Positions 1-10,900 of a stretch of 64,000 nt of DNA are shown piece after piece. Every line of letters starts with the position of its first letter. Within the stretch, counting starts at the first letter, position 1. The notes below the pieces were generated by a model. It made no database searches. It was given only the letters and a program-made list of their open reading frames with translations, and was not told the origin of the DNA. Origin of the DNA: Schizochytrium sp. CCTCC M209059 (taxonomy: Eukaryota > Sar > Bigyra > Thraustochytrida > Thraustochytriidae); contig KN805382.1 of the NCBI GenBank assembly GCA_000818945.1, positions 621,497 to 685,496 of the forward strand, given 5' to 3'. The position numbers and the translations under genes were made by a program.

Positions 1-1010
1 CGTCCCAGGCTCAAGCCGCTCGTGCGCACACTTTCGGTAGGGGATGATCCACCATAGGTGCCCGTTGGTTTCCCACTCGAGCCGCCGAGACCATTGTTGT
101 TGTTGTTGTTGTTGTTATTGCTGTTGCTGCTGGCGCTACTGTTGCTGTCGCTCGAGGCGTTGCCGCGCAGGCCGGTGAAGAAGGTTCGGCCCGAGGCGTT
201 GTCGAGGTTGGAGGAACCTGCAGCGCTGAGAAGATTTGTGCGCAGCGCGGCGGGCGGGGGCGGGGGAGGGGCGCGGGCGCCCGCAGCACGGCCTGTGACA
301 AAGGGCTGCTGTGAGCTCGCATCTCTTGACAAGGAGGGAGCGGATGCGGTCAGGTTTGAGGACCCCATGTTCGAGTTCGAGGAGGACAATTGGCCGGGAA
401 AGCCAAGGTTAGATATCCTGTTGAGCTGCTCGGCTAGGTTGGAGGGCTGCCGTGAGGGTTCGAGCAAGAGGTGGCTCGTGAACCTGCCAATACCCTGAGA
501 CAAGTTCGACGGGCGATCAAAGTTCATGCTGAGGCCGGTGAGGCGCAGAAAGCGATCGTTTGCACTCGCAGCAGAGGGGGCACCGGAGGCGAGGGAGGAA
601 GAGGAAAAGGTGTCGGCGGGCTGGGTCGAGTAGGCGTTATTAACATGTTGCGCTTGGAGCGCATGGGCGTGCTGGGATGCCGAGCTCGAAGAATGACCTT
701 GTGTTTGCGGGGCCCCGAAAAGCAGACTGAGTCCCGATGTGCGCGGATTGGAGAGGTTGGAAAGGCGTCCTGTATCGGTGAGTCGGGGGAGTGTGAGTCC
801 CGAGTTGCTGAGGTTGGATGCGCGATTGAGATTGGAGAGACGCATGGCCGAGAGTTCGGCCAGGTTTGAGAGGCGATCGAGGGCCTGGGAAGAGTCATCT
901 GTATGTCCCTGGTCACGCTGGCGTCTGCCGGTAGCGAAGACGAGGGGCGGGCGGTTGTCTTGATCATACCTGCGGCCAGCGGCCTCATCGGCAGCACCGG
1001 ACGATCGCAT
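1..1010 (-). CDS. Ser/Asn/Leu-rich low-complexity protein, N-terminal part (3' end outside window)
   Basis: An open minus-strand frame begins at an ATG at 1008-1010 and has no stop down to base 1, giving about 336 visible residues. I read the codons in several stretches and found them continuous. The protein starts MRSSGAADEAAG and is dominated by short SNL-containing motifs (RLSNL, ASNLSN, PSNL, ISNLG) spaced every 10-30 residues. A run of about six prolines lies near residue 250 and a poly-Asn run, encoded by AAC repeats, near residue 300. No catalytic domain is visible, and the composition suggests a disordered scaffold or RNA-binding type protein. I do not recognise a family. The C-terminal half, where a domain might sit, lies outside the window. 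The length of the open frame and the consistent composition support a real gene; the poly-Asn run could be polymorphic. Confidence 0.6.
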   Translation of the reverse strand, partial: MRSSGAADEAAGRRYDQDNRPPLVFATGRRQRDQGHTDDSSQALDRLSNLAELSAMRLSNLNRASNLSNSGLTLPRLTDTGRLSNLSNPRTSGLSLLFGAPQTQGHSSSSASQHAHALQAQHVNNAYSTQPADTFSSSSLASGAPSAASANDRFLRLTGLSMNFDRPSNLSQGIGRFTSHLLLEPSRQPSNLAEQLNRISNLGFPGQLSSSNSNMGSSNLTASAPSLSRDASSQQPFVTGRAAGARAPPPPPPAALRTNLLSAAGSSNLDNASGRTFFTGLRGNASSDSNSSASSNSNNNNNNNNNGLGGSSGKPTGTYGGSSPTESVRTSGLSLG

Positions 1011-2270
1011 GGTCTTGAGGACTTGCACGGACGTCATTCACGGGCAATGGGGCGGTCGGTCTCTGCTGTGTTTTCTTTGTTTTCTTTGTTTGTTTGTTTT
1101 GTGTGTGACTCGGGTTTCCTCGCGACAATCGCTTGCTTCCTTACTTGATGGATGGCTGGATGGCGCCGGGTTCTTTCGGGTTTAGCGAGTGATGTATATA
1201 TGTATGCGCGTGTGTGCGTGTGGGCAAGGGCAGATGGAGTCCAGCTCTACCGCAACGACCGACAGCGCGCGTGGCTTACGAATTCTTGTCTTCCTTCCGG
1301 TCTCGGCTTTTTTCCTCGCAAGAGGGCAGCCGCCGTCCCCTATGCACACGCCTTCGCAGGTTATTTTCTACGCGCTACGCGATGAATACTCGATGGCTTG
1401 CGTGGGCTCCTGCTTTGGCTCCGGTGCCCCAATGCCCTGGCTTGGCCTGCTCTGGGCTCTCGTCTCGCTCGCGCTCGCGCTCGCGCTTGCCTTGCCCTGG
1501 TCGACACAGGTTCGTCCGGAGTCCAGCGCTAGATGGTCGTGTGGCGCGCTCGCGGCCGCTCCGCTGACTCACTCTGCGTTGGGCCCTGGCTGGACCGCGG
1601 GCGGGCGGGCGAGCGGGCGCGTAACGCTGGCAGGCACGCAAGCGCGTCTGGCCGAGACGCGTCGCGTCGCGTCGCGTCGCCTGGCTTGGCCTGGCCGCGC
1701 CTGGCTTGGCCGCGCTTGCTGTGCGTGCTCGAGGGAGGGCGAGAATGGACAGTGGCCGCGGGCGGTCGGTCGGTCGGTCTCGCGCCTCGAGGCCGCGGGC
1801 GAGCGAGCGAGCGTGCCTGCAAGCGTGCGTGCGCGCCTGCGAGCGTGGGCGGCGGCGCGGCGCAGCGGCGCGGCGCAGCGCAGCTCTGGTCGCGGCGGGC
1901 GCGAGCGGAGGCAGGCCGCGGCGGGGGCGGGTCGGCCGGCTGGCTGGCTGGCTGGCGCGGCGAGATCGGAGTCGAGACGCGCCGAGACCCGTCCACGGAG
2001 GCGCCCTGCTTTCCTCCTTTCCCTCTTTGCTGCCCGCCCGCCTGCTGCCTTCCGCCTTTTTTCAAAACCCGGAATTCAAAACTTGAAGTCACAGTCGAAA
2101 CTTGGAATTCAAAATCTACCCGGAGAGATTTTTGAAACACAGTTTTTTGAATCGAAACGGGCCTCGAAAGAGGGAGCGACTCGGAGAGAGCGAGAGAGGG
2201 AGACAGAGGGACAGAGAGACAGAGAGACGGAGACGGAGACAGAGAGACAGAGACAGAGACAGAGAAAGAA

Positions 2271-2330
2271 CTCGCCTCGCCTGGCCTCGCCTCGCCTCGC
2301 CTCGCCTCGCCTCGCCCGGCCTCGCCCCGC
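2271..2330. repeat. CCTCG pentanucleotide-type repeat
   Basis: Imperfect tandem repetition of CTCGC/CCTCG units, preceded by an AGAGAC tract. It is open in several frames on both strands, which explains the long spurious frames around it. Confidence 0.8.
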
Positions 2331-2670
2331 TCGCGACGGCGAAGGCGAGCCTTGCCTTCCTCGCTCCCTCGCCCCCTCCCTCCCTCGCCGGAGCCGGGCG
2401 TGCGCGGCGCAGCGCGTGTGCGGGATCCGCCGGCCAGCAGGCGGCGGGAGGAAGGGTGCGAGAACACAACTCAAAATCGGCATTTCCCTTCCTCCCCTCC
2501 AAATTCGACCTGCCGGAGCAGCGAACCAGCCAGGCAAAGTCCCGCCATCTCCCGCCTCCCGCCAGCTGGCACGCCAGCCAAGATCGCAGCGCCGGCCTCG
2601 CGATCGATCAATCCATCGATCAATCCATCGATCCATCGACCCTTCGCGACCTCGAGGCGCGCGCACGCAC

Positions 2671-2671
2671 G

Positions 2672-2711
<40 letters not shown>

Positions 2712-2712
2712 C
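2671..2712. repeat. (GCAG/GGCA)n tetranucleotide microsatellite
   Basis: About ten uninterrupted GCAG units. Confidence 0.9.
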
Positions 2713-3359
2713 GGGCAGGAAGGAAGTTCGCGCACCGCTCAGTCTCGTTCACGGCACCGCCCTGCTGCAGGAGGCTGGCAGCCTGCGAAAACCACGACAA
2801 GATAACTCCCTCCCGCGCGACACTGCGCTCCTCCTCCTCCTCCTCCTCCTCCTCCGCGCACACGAGCCGCCGCCCGGGTCCGCGCGGCGCCGTTCGTTTC
2901 CGGGTTGGTCGTCGTCGCCCATCCTCGCCCGGCTTCCCCCCTGCCTGCCTGCCTCCCCTCCGCGCTCGCACGGTGACAAGGCGCCGCCTCCCTCCCCCCG
3001 TCGAAGCACGCGGCCGAGGGGGGCAGGCGGGGAGTCGGGCGCAACGGACCCGGGCCTGGCTGCCTCAGTAGGCGACAGGGAGCGGGTTGCGGGGTCCGAG
3101 ACTTGTGGGTGGGCGACGCGCGCACCGGCCGTGAACGGGCCCGCGCGGGGACAGACGCGCAGCGGAGCGGCGGGTGACGCGGCCGCATCCGCGCGGCAGG
3201 GCGAGGAGCGGGGCACGCATGGGCGGCGCGAGCGACGACCTGGCTGGGGAAAGCGGCGCGCGCACGTCCGCAGTGCAGTGGCGTTGGAGAAGGAGAGGAG
3301 AGAGCCGCAGTCGGGGCGAGCACGCAAGCCGAGGAAGCTAGCGAGCACGCGAGCAAAAG

Positions 3360-3640
3360 CGAGCACGCAAGCAAGCAAGCGAGCAAGCCAAGCAAGCAAG
3401 CTGAGCAAGCCAGCCAAGCAAGCAAGCAACTAAGCAATCCATAAAGCCAAGCTGAGCAATCAATCAAGCCAAGCAACCAAGCAACCAAGCAACCAAGCAA
3501 CCAAGCAACCCAGCAATTCATCAAGCCAAGCTGAGCAAGCCAAGCAACCAAGCAACCAAGCAACCAAGCAAGCAAACAACCAAACAACCAAGCAACCAAG
3601 CAAGCAAACAACCAAGCAACCAAACGACCAAGCAACCAAG
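3360..3640. repeat. CAAG/CAACC minisatellite-like array
   Basis: Roughly 280 bases of alternating CAAG, CAAC and CAACCAAG units with small interruptions such as TGAGCAA and CAATCAAGC. On the minus strand it translates into Leu/Ala/Cys/Trp-rich strings that have no gene-like character. Confidence 0.85.
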
Positions 3641-4259
3641 CACAAGCGTCCATTCATTCACAGCGGTGGCGCCGTAACGGACAAGGCCCAACCAGGGGTT
3701 GTATGTGCAGCCCCGGCGCGCTGCGAGCCCAGTGGCGGCAGGCCTGCCTGAGCTGCGCAGGCTGGCGCTGACGCTGGAGCCCCGGAGATGGAAAGGAGCG
3801 AGCGGGGCCTTGGGGCCTCGGCGAGGAGCGCGCGCCCGTCCGGAGAAGGTATACACGCGTGGGAGGAGGGCGTGTGCGCGTGCGTGTACATCGTGGCGCC
3901 ATGGCGCCGCAGGCGGGAAGATTGCGAGCAAGGCGCCGGGGATGGACCGCTTGCCTCCTTCCCTCGCTCGCTCGCTCGCCCACGCACTCACTCTGCGGTG
4001 TTGTCAGTCACAGTCACTCTATCTATCAGTTTGATGAGAGGAAAGGGCGCGTGTGCGGGTACAGCATGGACAGCACAACGAGAGCAACACGATCTGATCT
4101 AATCTAACGCGACGCGACGCGACGCGCCGGGACGCGGCACACGCGGCAGCGGAGGTGGCTGCGGCTGCAGCTGCAGCTGCAACTGCAGGCGGCGTCAAGG
4201 TCGCCGGAGGAGGTTCGTGCAGAGCAGAGGCGCGTGTCCATTTGCTGCGAACACAGTTC

Positions 4260-4320
<61 letters not shown>
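4260..4320. repeat. (GACA)n microsatellite
   Basis: About fifteen perfect GACA units, at the distal 3' side of the OTU gene. Confidence 0.95.
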
Positions 4321-4328
4321 AACGGCTG

Positions 4329-4435
4329 GGGCAACCATTTCCCTCAACAGCTGGAGCAACCATTTCTCTCAACAGCTGCAGCAACATTTTCCTCAACAGC
4401 TGCAGCAACCATTTCCCTCAACAGCTGCAACAACA
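4329..4435. repeat. 27-bp minisatellite, about four units
   Basis: Units resembling CAACAGCTGCAGCAACCATT followed by TCCCT repeat about four times with few changes. The unit is a multiple of three, so it keeps frames open on both strands, but no gene-like product results. Confidence 0.8.
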
Positions 4436-4578
4436 AACAACCAGGGAGCTGAGGTTGGCTAGCATTTCCCTCGCCAAGAAAGACCAAGAACGAAGGATAC
4501 TGCATCAAGCAAGACGAGCAAGACAAACAAAAAGAACGAGCAGGACGAGCAAAAACAAGCATCAAAATACAAACACAA

Positions 4579-6420
4579 TCACGGCTCGGCGGGCGCCAGA
4601 CGGCCGTGAACGAAGGCTGACATCTGGCGCTGCGCAGTGAGGCCCACTTCGAGCTCATGGCCGCAAAAGCTGCAGGCCTGCGAACGCAGCTCCGCGCCAA
4701 CACCGTCGATCGGACCCTCCCACTGCTGCTCGCGGTCGCACGCAGGACACTCCACGTGCTTGAGCCGCTCCCCGTACAGAAAGGCGTCGTCCCAGGGCAT
4801 GTCCGCAAAGGCAGTGCCCGCAGCAAGGTCGCGGTACCGGTCCTTGAGAGCGCCCATCAGCGAGGTCACCATGCGCGAACGCGAAATGCGCAGCTGATTC
4901 CCTAGACCAAAGACCCAGGCCCCAGAACCCGCGCCCCGCGCAGGATCGTGCCCATACGTGTACGCAGCGTACGCGTCCCAGGCACGCACGGGCTCGCCCG
5001 CCTCGTCGCGTAGACAAAACGCCGGCACTGGACCCAAGACCGACGCACTAGCAGTCAGAGAAATCTCTCCCGCGCCGCGCACCGCGCTCTTATCCTCCAA
5101 TATGGACGCCAAAGCGTCCCGCGCCAGCACGAGACTCTCGCGCACCTCCTCGTGCGAAAGATCGCCCTCGAAACGCAAAAACTTGTCTCCCGATCGCGGC
5201 TCCACAAAATCCGCAAAACCCACCGCGCGCAGCACCTCCACAGCGCCGCTCACGCACACAATGTTGCGAAATATCATCTTGTTGCCCAAACGAAGGCGCG
5301 AACGCTGCTCAAGCTTGTCCGGATCCATCATAAGGGCGTCCACAAGGTTCTTGAGCACCAAATGCAGCGTGCGCCCCGCACGCGCGCGCGACATGGGCGG
5401 GTTCGTGGCATAAAAGTGCACGAGGCTCCCATAGAGCCGCGTCACACCATGATCTACATTGGGGTTCCACAAAAAGCTGTCGCCCGGACCCTTGCCCGGC
5501 GGGATCTGCACTAGTATCTCCTCGCCCGAGTCCGGGTCTTGCAATACACACACATCGCCCGGTCCCTTGTCATGCGGAATGGTGATCTCCACGTGCTCGC
5601 TACTTGACTTGGAACGTAGCTCTTCGACGAGTATATCAATCTTTGACCAAAGCGACGGCGCCGCCGTCCGGGCCCTTGACGTCCATTCCTCTTCCTCGCT
5701 TGCCACTAATCGATTGTGTGACGGGGCTACAAGGGAAACAAAGTGGTTCTTGGCCTCGTTGGCCCACCCAATGACGAGCGGCGAGGCCACCTCGCCGAGC
5801 CCTTCCACACGCACGCACGCCTCGCGGCCGTGCCGCAGGGGCAGGTACAGTCCACATCGATTGTCGTCTTGGGCCATAAGTTTTGGACAGTCGAGAAGTA
5901 AGATCGGTCTCCGCAACACGTTGGCCAGACCCAAGATGTGCTCTGGACCCAGCCAGCGACCCGTCAAGGCACCATGCACCGGCTTCGCCTCGTCGATGAT
6001 CCCAAGCCAAAAGGTGGCAAAGGTCTCCTCGTCCATGCCCGCGCCAAGAATCTCGCGGTAAAACGCAGCATGCTCGCGTAGCTCGTGCGTCAAGGCCAAT
6101 CGCAGCGCATCGTACAGGACCTCCTTGCCCACGAGACACCGCGAGATGGCGTGTGGAAGACACGAACCGTCCGAGTCCACTTTGACGGGAACCAATTCAA
6201 CGCCAAAGTTGTCGCGCAGCGCTGTCAGCGTGTCTTTCAGATATGTCTCGGCATCCTCGTCGCGCAGCTCCTTGTCCTCCACCTCCGCCACGGACGGAGC
6301 AAAGTCGAGGTCGCCAAGTCCCTCCAGCTCGGGTTTGACGAGACTCTCGCGCCCCTCGGCCGCATCGCTCGCCGGCACGCCGTTCGCCAGCGCGCCTAGA
6401 ATTCGACACTCGAAGCACAT
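4579..6420 (-). CDS. OTU-family deubiquitinase with PUB domain and C-terminal zinc ribbon (VCPIP1-like)
   Basis: 613 residues. Residues about 72-232 match an OTU cysteine protease: VDSDGSCLPHAIS gives the catalytic Asp/Cys (C87) and NHFVSLV the His (H226). Two tandem copies of a PxxKGPGD motif follow (about 281-315), then a PUB-like domain (about 340-440), a fold that in other proteins binds p97/Cdc48. Near the C terminus CPAC (558-561) and CSFC (583-586) form a likely zinc ribbon, and the protein opens with CFEC. OTU plus PUB resembles VCPIP1/VCIP135, which removes ubiquitin from p97 substrates; that role is inferred here. The frame stays open 86 codons upstream, but only from a TTG, so I chose the first convincing ATG (6418-6420), which also starts at the CFEC motif. 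No intron is needed. Confidence 0.85.
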   Translation of the reverse strand: MCFECRILGALANGVPASDAAEGRESLVKPELEGLGDLDFAPSVAEVEDKELRDEDAETYLKDTLTALRDNFGVELVPVKVDSDGSCLPHAISRCLVGKEVLYDALRLALTHELREHAAFYREILGAGMDEETFATFWLGIIDEAKPVHGALTGRWLGPEHILGLANVLRRPILLLDCPKLMAQDDNRCGLYLPLRHGREACVRVEGLGEVASPLVIGWANEAKNHFVSLVAPSHNRLVASEEEEWTSRARTAAPSLWSKIDILVEELRSKSSSEHVEITIPHDKGPGDVCVLQDPDSGEEILVQIPPGKGPGDSFLWNPNVDHGVTRLYGSLVHFYATNPPMSRARAGRTLHLVLKNLVDALMMDPDKLEQRSRLRLGNKMIFRNIVCVSGAVEVLRAVGFADFVEPRSGDKFLRFEGDLSHEEVRESLVLARDALASILEDKSAVRGAGEISLTASASVLGPVPAFCLRDEAGEPVRAWDAYAAYTYGHDPARGAGSGAWVFGLGNQLRISRSRMVTSLMGALKDRYRDLAAGTAFADMPWDDAFLYGERLKHVECPACDREQQWEGPIDGVGAELRSQACSFCGHELEVGLTAQRQMSAFVHGRLAPAEP

Positions 6421-7235
6421 CCCGGTACACCTCTGCACACCTCTCTCGCGTGCCGTATGCGCGCACGCAAGACTCTCCGCTCGCTGCAGACCCTTCCTTG
6501 GCTCACTCGCTCGCCGACAAGAGGCTTTGCATGCAAAAACTCGCAACTTGAAAAGATGGTAGTAAAGAATGCCAGCCTCGAATTGGCTTTGAAAACAAAA
6601 TAATACAAAGTAATGCACAAGGTGAAGGGGTGGAGAGCAACCAGCGAGAGTGGCACCATGCACACGTCGCCTCGCCAAGGTGAATGTCTGATTGCCTTCT
6701 GAAATGGGGGCAAAAAATTCACACCGCGCGGAAAGGGAGAAAGGGAGAAAAGAAAAGGAGGGAAAGGATCGGGTAGATCAGATCACCGGGACTTAACAAG
6801 GTCCCTCCGGCTCAACTTTTCGAAATTTTTAATTAATGTATTCGTCATGTATTTCAATTGATTTAAAAAAAAAGGCATGGAATGGAGAAATATTCACCGA
6901 GGGGACATATGGTCTATGTCCCCCAAATTTACCCAGTGGACCTCACATGAATGCCTTCGAGTTCTCCCGCAGACCACCAATAGAAGCCTCAGTGGAATGT
7001 GATGAGGCACTTTGTAATGAACGACTCAAAACCACTCGTTACATTCGTCACAACTTAGTCTGCCTCTCTCATAGCCTCCACTGGGGAGGGTGCAGGTAGT
7101 GAAGCGCGGGTCGGCGGCGGTTGGTATGGCGGCGGCGGCGCGGCAGGAGAGGGAAAAAGCCATGCCAAACCATTCGCAGTATCATCCTTTCTGCTTGGTT
7201 GCAGCGTGAGCTGCATCGACGTAACGCAGCTGCAG
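6421..7235. other. Spacer between OTU gene and transposon
   Basis: Holds the upstream region of the OTU gene (minus) and the left flank of the transposon (plus). The part around 6780-6900 is AT-richer than its surroundings. I looked for a terminal inverted repeat shared with 12650-12840 and did not find a convincing one, so the element's left end is not placed. Confidence 0.6.
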
Positions 7236-7940
7236 ATGGACGGACGAAGAAGCGGCGCGCTTCACGCACGAGCGGGGGGGCGCGATGCTTCTGAAGTCGA
7301 AGCCGTCGAAGAGCCCTACCCTGCCGCACAACGAAGCCCGCACAACGATGAGGCTAGCGAGGCGGGCGAGGCAAGTGACGCAGACATACACGAAGCAGAA
7401 GAAGAAGACGTCGTCGTGATCCGTAAAAAGTCCATACGAACCGTAGAGAAGGATCGGATCTCTGCTCTATGCGACAAGATGACGGGAATGGGCATGAAAG
7501 AAGCTCAAGATGTGTATGGAGGCTACAATGATCGAGCTTGGATCCTGAAGCACCCTTGGCAGCTTTGCTTGTCTCGTGAGGATGCATTTGCCCGTCCTTG
7601 CGCACTTTGGTGGCCCGCTAAGGTCTACGGCGTCATGAATGGCCGAGCTCCTTGCCCCCGCTGCCGCGATCCCGCTGGGGGGTCTCCATGCCATGGTGGG
7701 AAATGGATTCCAAAGGACGACGCACGCGAAGTCATTTCGAAAGATCGCACTTATCTGCTTCTCGGCCGCGAGTACACTTGTGTCAAATGCACTAAGTCGT
7801 TTCGAAACACAACGACAGACTTTTTGCAGTGTTGCCCTGAGATTGTCAGGAAGCTCTTTGGCATTGTCATCCGAGCAAGAACTGCAACCTTGTTCTCGAG
7901 ATGCATCGGATGTGGCTCGCCTCGTCGGTGCAAAAGGTAG
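7236..7940 (+). CDS. Transposon ORF1: zinc-binding N-terminal domain (DUF6729-like)
   Basis: 234 residues from the first ATG in frame. An acidic N-terminal stretch is followed by a domain with PCALWWPAKVYG, CPRC, a Gly/Lys-rich segment, and YTCVKCTKSF. This pattern of Trp-rich leader plus paired Cys motifs resembles the N-terminal domain of transposases in the DUF6729 group; I recognise it only by pattern. The frame ends with TAG at 7938-7940, while the large transposase frame is already open from 7901 or earlier in another phase, so the two probably form one protein in a working element. The bases before the stop read TGC AAA AGG TAG: a -1 slip on the A run would enter the downstream frame exactly at this point. 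A plain frameshift mutation or a small intron would explain the break equally well. Confidence 0.6.
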   Translation: MDGRRSGALHARAGGRDASEVEAVEEPYPAAQRSPHNDEASEAGEASDADIHEAEEEDVVVIRKKSIRTVEKDRISALCDKMTGMGMKEAQDVYGGYNDRAWILKHPWQLCLSREDAFARPCALWWPAKVYGVMNGRAPCPRCRDPAGGSPCHGGKWIPKDDAREVISKDRTYLLLGREYTCVKCTKSFRNTTTDFLQCCPEIVRKLFGIVIRARTATLFSRCIGCGSPRRCKR

Positions 7941-10900
7941 TCGACTCAGTTAATGCCTCGCACATTCGTTTCTTTGAAGATCTCGAGCACACTTACCTGT
8001 TGTCATACATGGATGGCGGCAATCCTCTGAAAGGTGACTGGAAGCGTGATTACTCTACCGTCCCAGAGCATTTCGACTCTCAGCACAAGATTAACATGCA
8101 ATTAGGGATCGAACCACCCAGCCCAAAGGTTTTGAATCTTGAAAGGACTGCAGAATCATTGCACGAATGGAAAATCGAAAACATTAACCGGAAAGGCTTC
8201 GGTCTTGATGCAAAGAAGAAGCTCGCCAATGAGAATCTGATTTACCTTCGCGACCTTCGAGTTTACGATCAAGATCTTAAAGATGAGGACATTATCAAAA
8301 AACTAATGAAGAACCGTTGGAGTAACAGGACCAAACATGATCGCATATGTCTTCTCCGAACGAATCTGCAGAAAAGGATAGCAATGGTGCACGAAGTCTG
8401 GGACAAATTTAGCATGAAGGGATGTGGAGAAGTTCTTAGTCCAGAACGTGTCAAGGAGATCCTCCGGCAGAAATCATTGCGTGAAGCTTCCAACAAGAGG
8501 AAGTGGGAGGAACATGGAAGGAAAAGGTCCGAGGTGGGAGGCTTCGATGATCGAGGGAGCAAGGTCCTCAAGCGTGAGCCCCCAATACCATTTGGAGCCT
8601 TTGATGACCCGAAGGGATTTAACGGTTTTCTTCTGGGGCGCGGTCTGGTCGAACTTATCATGTTTGAACAGCAGCGCGAAACTGCGCGTCCGGTGGTTCG
8701 CGAGATTGTGTCTGTGCAGGCAAATGTTCTCCGTCTTGACTGCACCTTCAAGTACACGAAGCGAGCTCGCGTGACGCTAAAAGATGGAGAGCAAACAACA
8801 ACCTTTCAGCCTTTTGGTGCGCTGCTCACGGTGTTGAATGAGCACAATCAAGTGGCTTATGTGCGCGCTTTGCGTGATGGCGAAAGGATGGTCGAGGTGA
8901 TGGAAGCTCTTGACGATTTTCGCCAACATCGTGTTTTCATGGATGGCAAGGACTATCAGCCAAAATGTATATGGACCGACAACTGCTGCAAGCAAAGAAA
9001 TGACCTTCAGAGTCTCTGGCCTGGTGTGAGAGTCTATGTTGACGCCTTCCATTGGCTTAAACGCTGGGATAGCGTCCTGCTTCCAAGACCTGGGCATCCT
9101 TTGCGTAGGCTGTTTTCGCAAACAATGGCCGATGCTGTTTTTGCACCAGACCTGAGTCGCGCCGCGAACTTTACATCCAAACAAGGCGACATCAAGCATC
9201 GCTCAAATCGGGCAAAGCGAAGGGTGCCTCGGGCCATACCGAAAAGAGAAATACTGCAGAAGCGTGTTGCTTTGGTGCTCGAGTGCTTTCTTCGCCTCGA
9301 CGCTAAGTCAAACCTTACTAATGAGCTTGCTGATCTTTCGCGAAGCACGGGAGTTCCCCTCGTTGATGTCAATGACGCGGGAAATCTTCCCAAGGACGCA
9401 TTTCCTGGGATCGACTTCCCAGGCCCTGCTCAGCTTGAGCAGGCAGCCACATCAAAGGACAAGTCTCAGCGCTTGTTCAAGAAAAAGACCTTTCAGGGAA
9501 AGAGTTTCGCTCATTTCGTGAAGACAATGTTTACACATATCCAGAACGGCTGCTTGTCTGATCCCGAGGATATGCCGTTGCACACTGAGCTGGAGAACGG
9601 GGACATTTCCACTTCGCGAGGAACAGGCGCAAATGAAAGGTTCCATCGAGCGCTGAATGAGCGAATTGGTGCAGCGCCTGTTGGACTGCTCCGGGCTGAC
9701 GCACTTTTGCTTGCTGCAGCACTTGACCATAATCGTCGCCGTGCTGCTCGAGCGTTTCCGGATCACAAACGACAACCTTTGATTGACCGTTTTTTCTCGC
9801 GCACTCACAGACTCCGCATGAACAGTTTATTCACCTCCAACGCATTTAGAATCGATGAGCTCCCGTATCCCGATGCAGCCTTACCTGGGGTTTTACATCC
9901 GAGTCTCGCAATTGGTTTTGCAATTCTACCTCCGTGGATCGACCCAGATGCACGACGGAACTTCGCGCGCGGGGAAGCAGCCTTGACAGCTCCAACAATT
10001 ATTTCTGTTGAAGATAGTCAGGATCTCGATTTAAGCCTGTGCATTAAACTTCATGCTGTGATTCTCGCGTATGGTTTGCATGATCACCTGCATCGCGACT
10101 TGCAATTAAAGGCACTCTTCGAAAAACTCACAGGGCGCGAGCGGTGTCCGATCGCGCGACCCTCTCAGATCAAGGGCAATATTGGCGCAATTCGTCGGAA
10201 GGGACAGGAAGCCTTGCTCGAGATGCTTCGTGAAATCGGCGTCATAGAGAAACGTGACGTGGAATTTCACGTCTTGACCATTGATCACCTAGGCGCAGAA
10301 ATTCAGCATCACCTGGAAAGCGCTCCCTACTCGGGTCCTCGAAAGCTAAGCGGCAAACTACAGCTTCACATCGCTTCCGTGCCTATGTCATCTGCCCCGC
10401 GGCCAGCAACGTTGAAAAGCTCTCTTCCCTCGGCGCCTCCTACTGCACTTTCGTCCACCACAAGGTCATTACTTTTATCATCGCCTGCCGAAAAAGTCGA
10501 CAAGTACTTTGAAGCGATCCCTAACGTCACTTTGGAAGCGCCAAATGTCAAAGGACCCATGACTTCGGAGGGAGAAGCATTGGAGTCATGCCAGACCAGC
10601 AAGACACAACCTCCCAATGTCTGGGTTGCCATCGCCGATACTCTCGGTGGCCAATTACTGATGGATCGCACCGAGGCTGATGATCGCGACGCTTGGGCCA
10701 ACATCGATCTTGATTCGAGTCCTGCAATCAAGGGCATACCACGGGGGAAGGCTACTATTGAGGAAGTTCCATTCACTTGGAGTGGTGGAATAGAGCTCGA
10801 CAAGATGGAGAGGAAGCTTTTTGGGAAACTCCTTTTGAAGTATTACGAAGACTGGCCCTCTCTCACTGATATCTTGAACAAGACTGAGAAGTTGGCACAG

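Larger units (their letters stand above)
1011..4578. other. Gene-poor spacer dominated by simple repeats
   Basis: I see no supported gene here. Long frames occur on both strands, but they translate simple repeats (poly-ACLP, QAGR or SLCL strings) and mirror each other. The spacer separates the Ser/Asn-rich gene from the 3' end of the OTU gene, and its left part should contain the promoter of the former. Besides the repeats listed separately, it has AGAGAC-rich tracts (about 2180-2265), an ATCGATCA/ATCC tract (about 2600-2640) and a CTC triplet run (about 2828-2855). Confidence 0.7.

Noticed and set aside
1189..3653. Long overlapping open frames on both strands (300-540 codons).
   Set aside because: They translate GC-rich simple repeats into Arg/Ala/Ser or Cys/Leu/Trp strings, begin mostly at non-ATG codons and have no domain.
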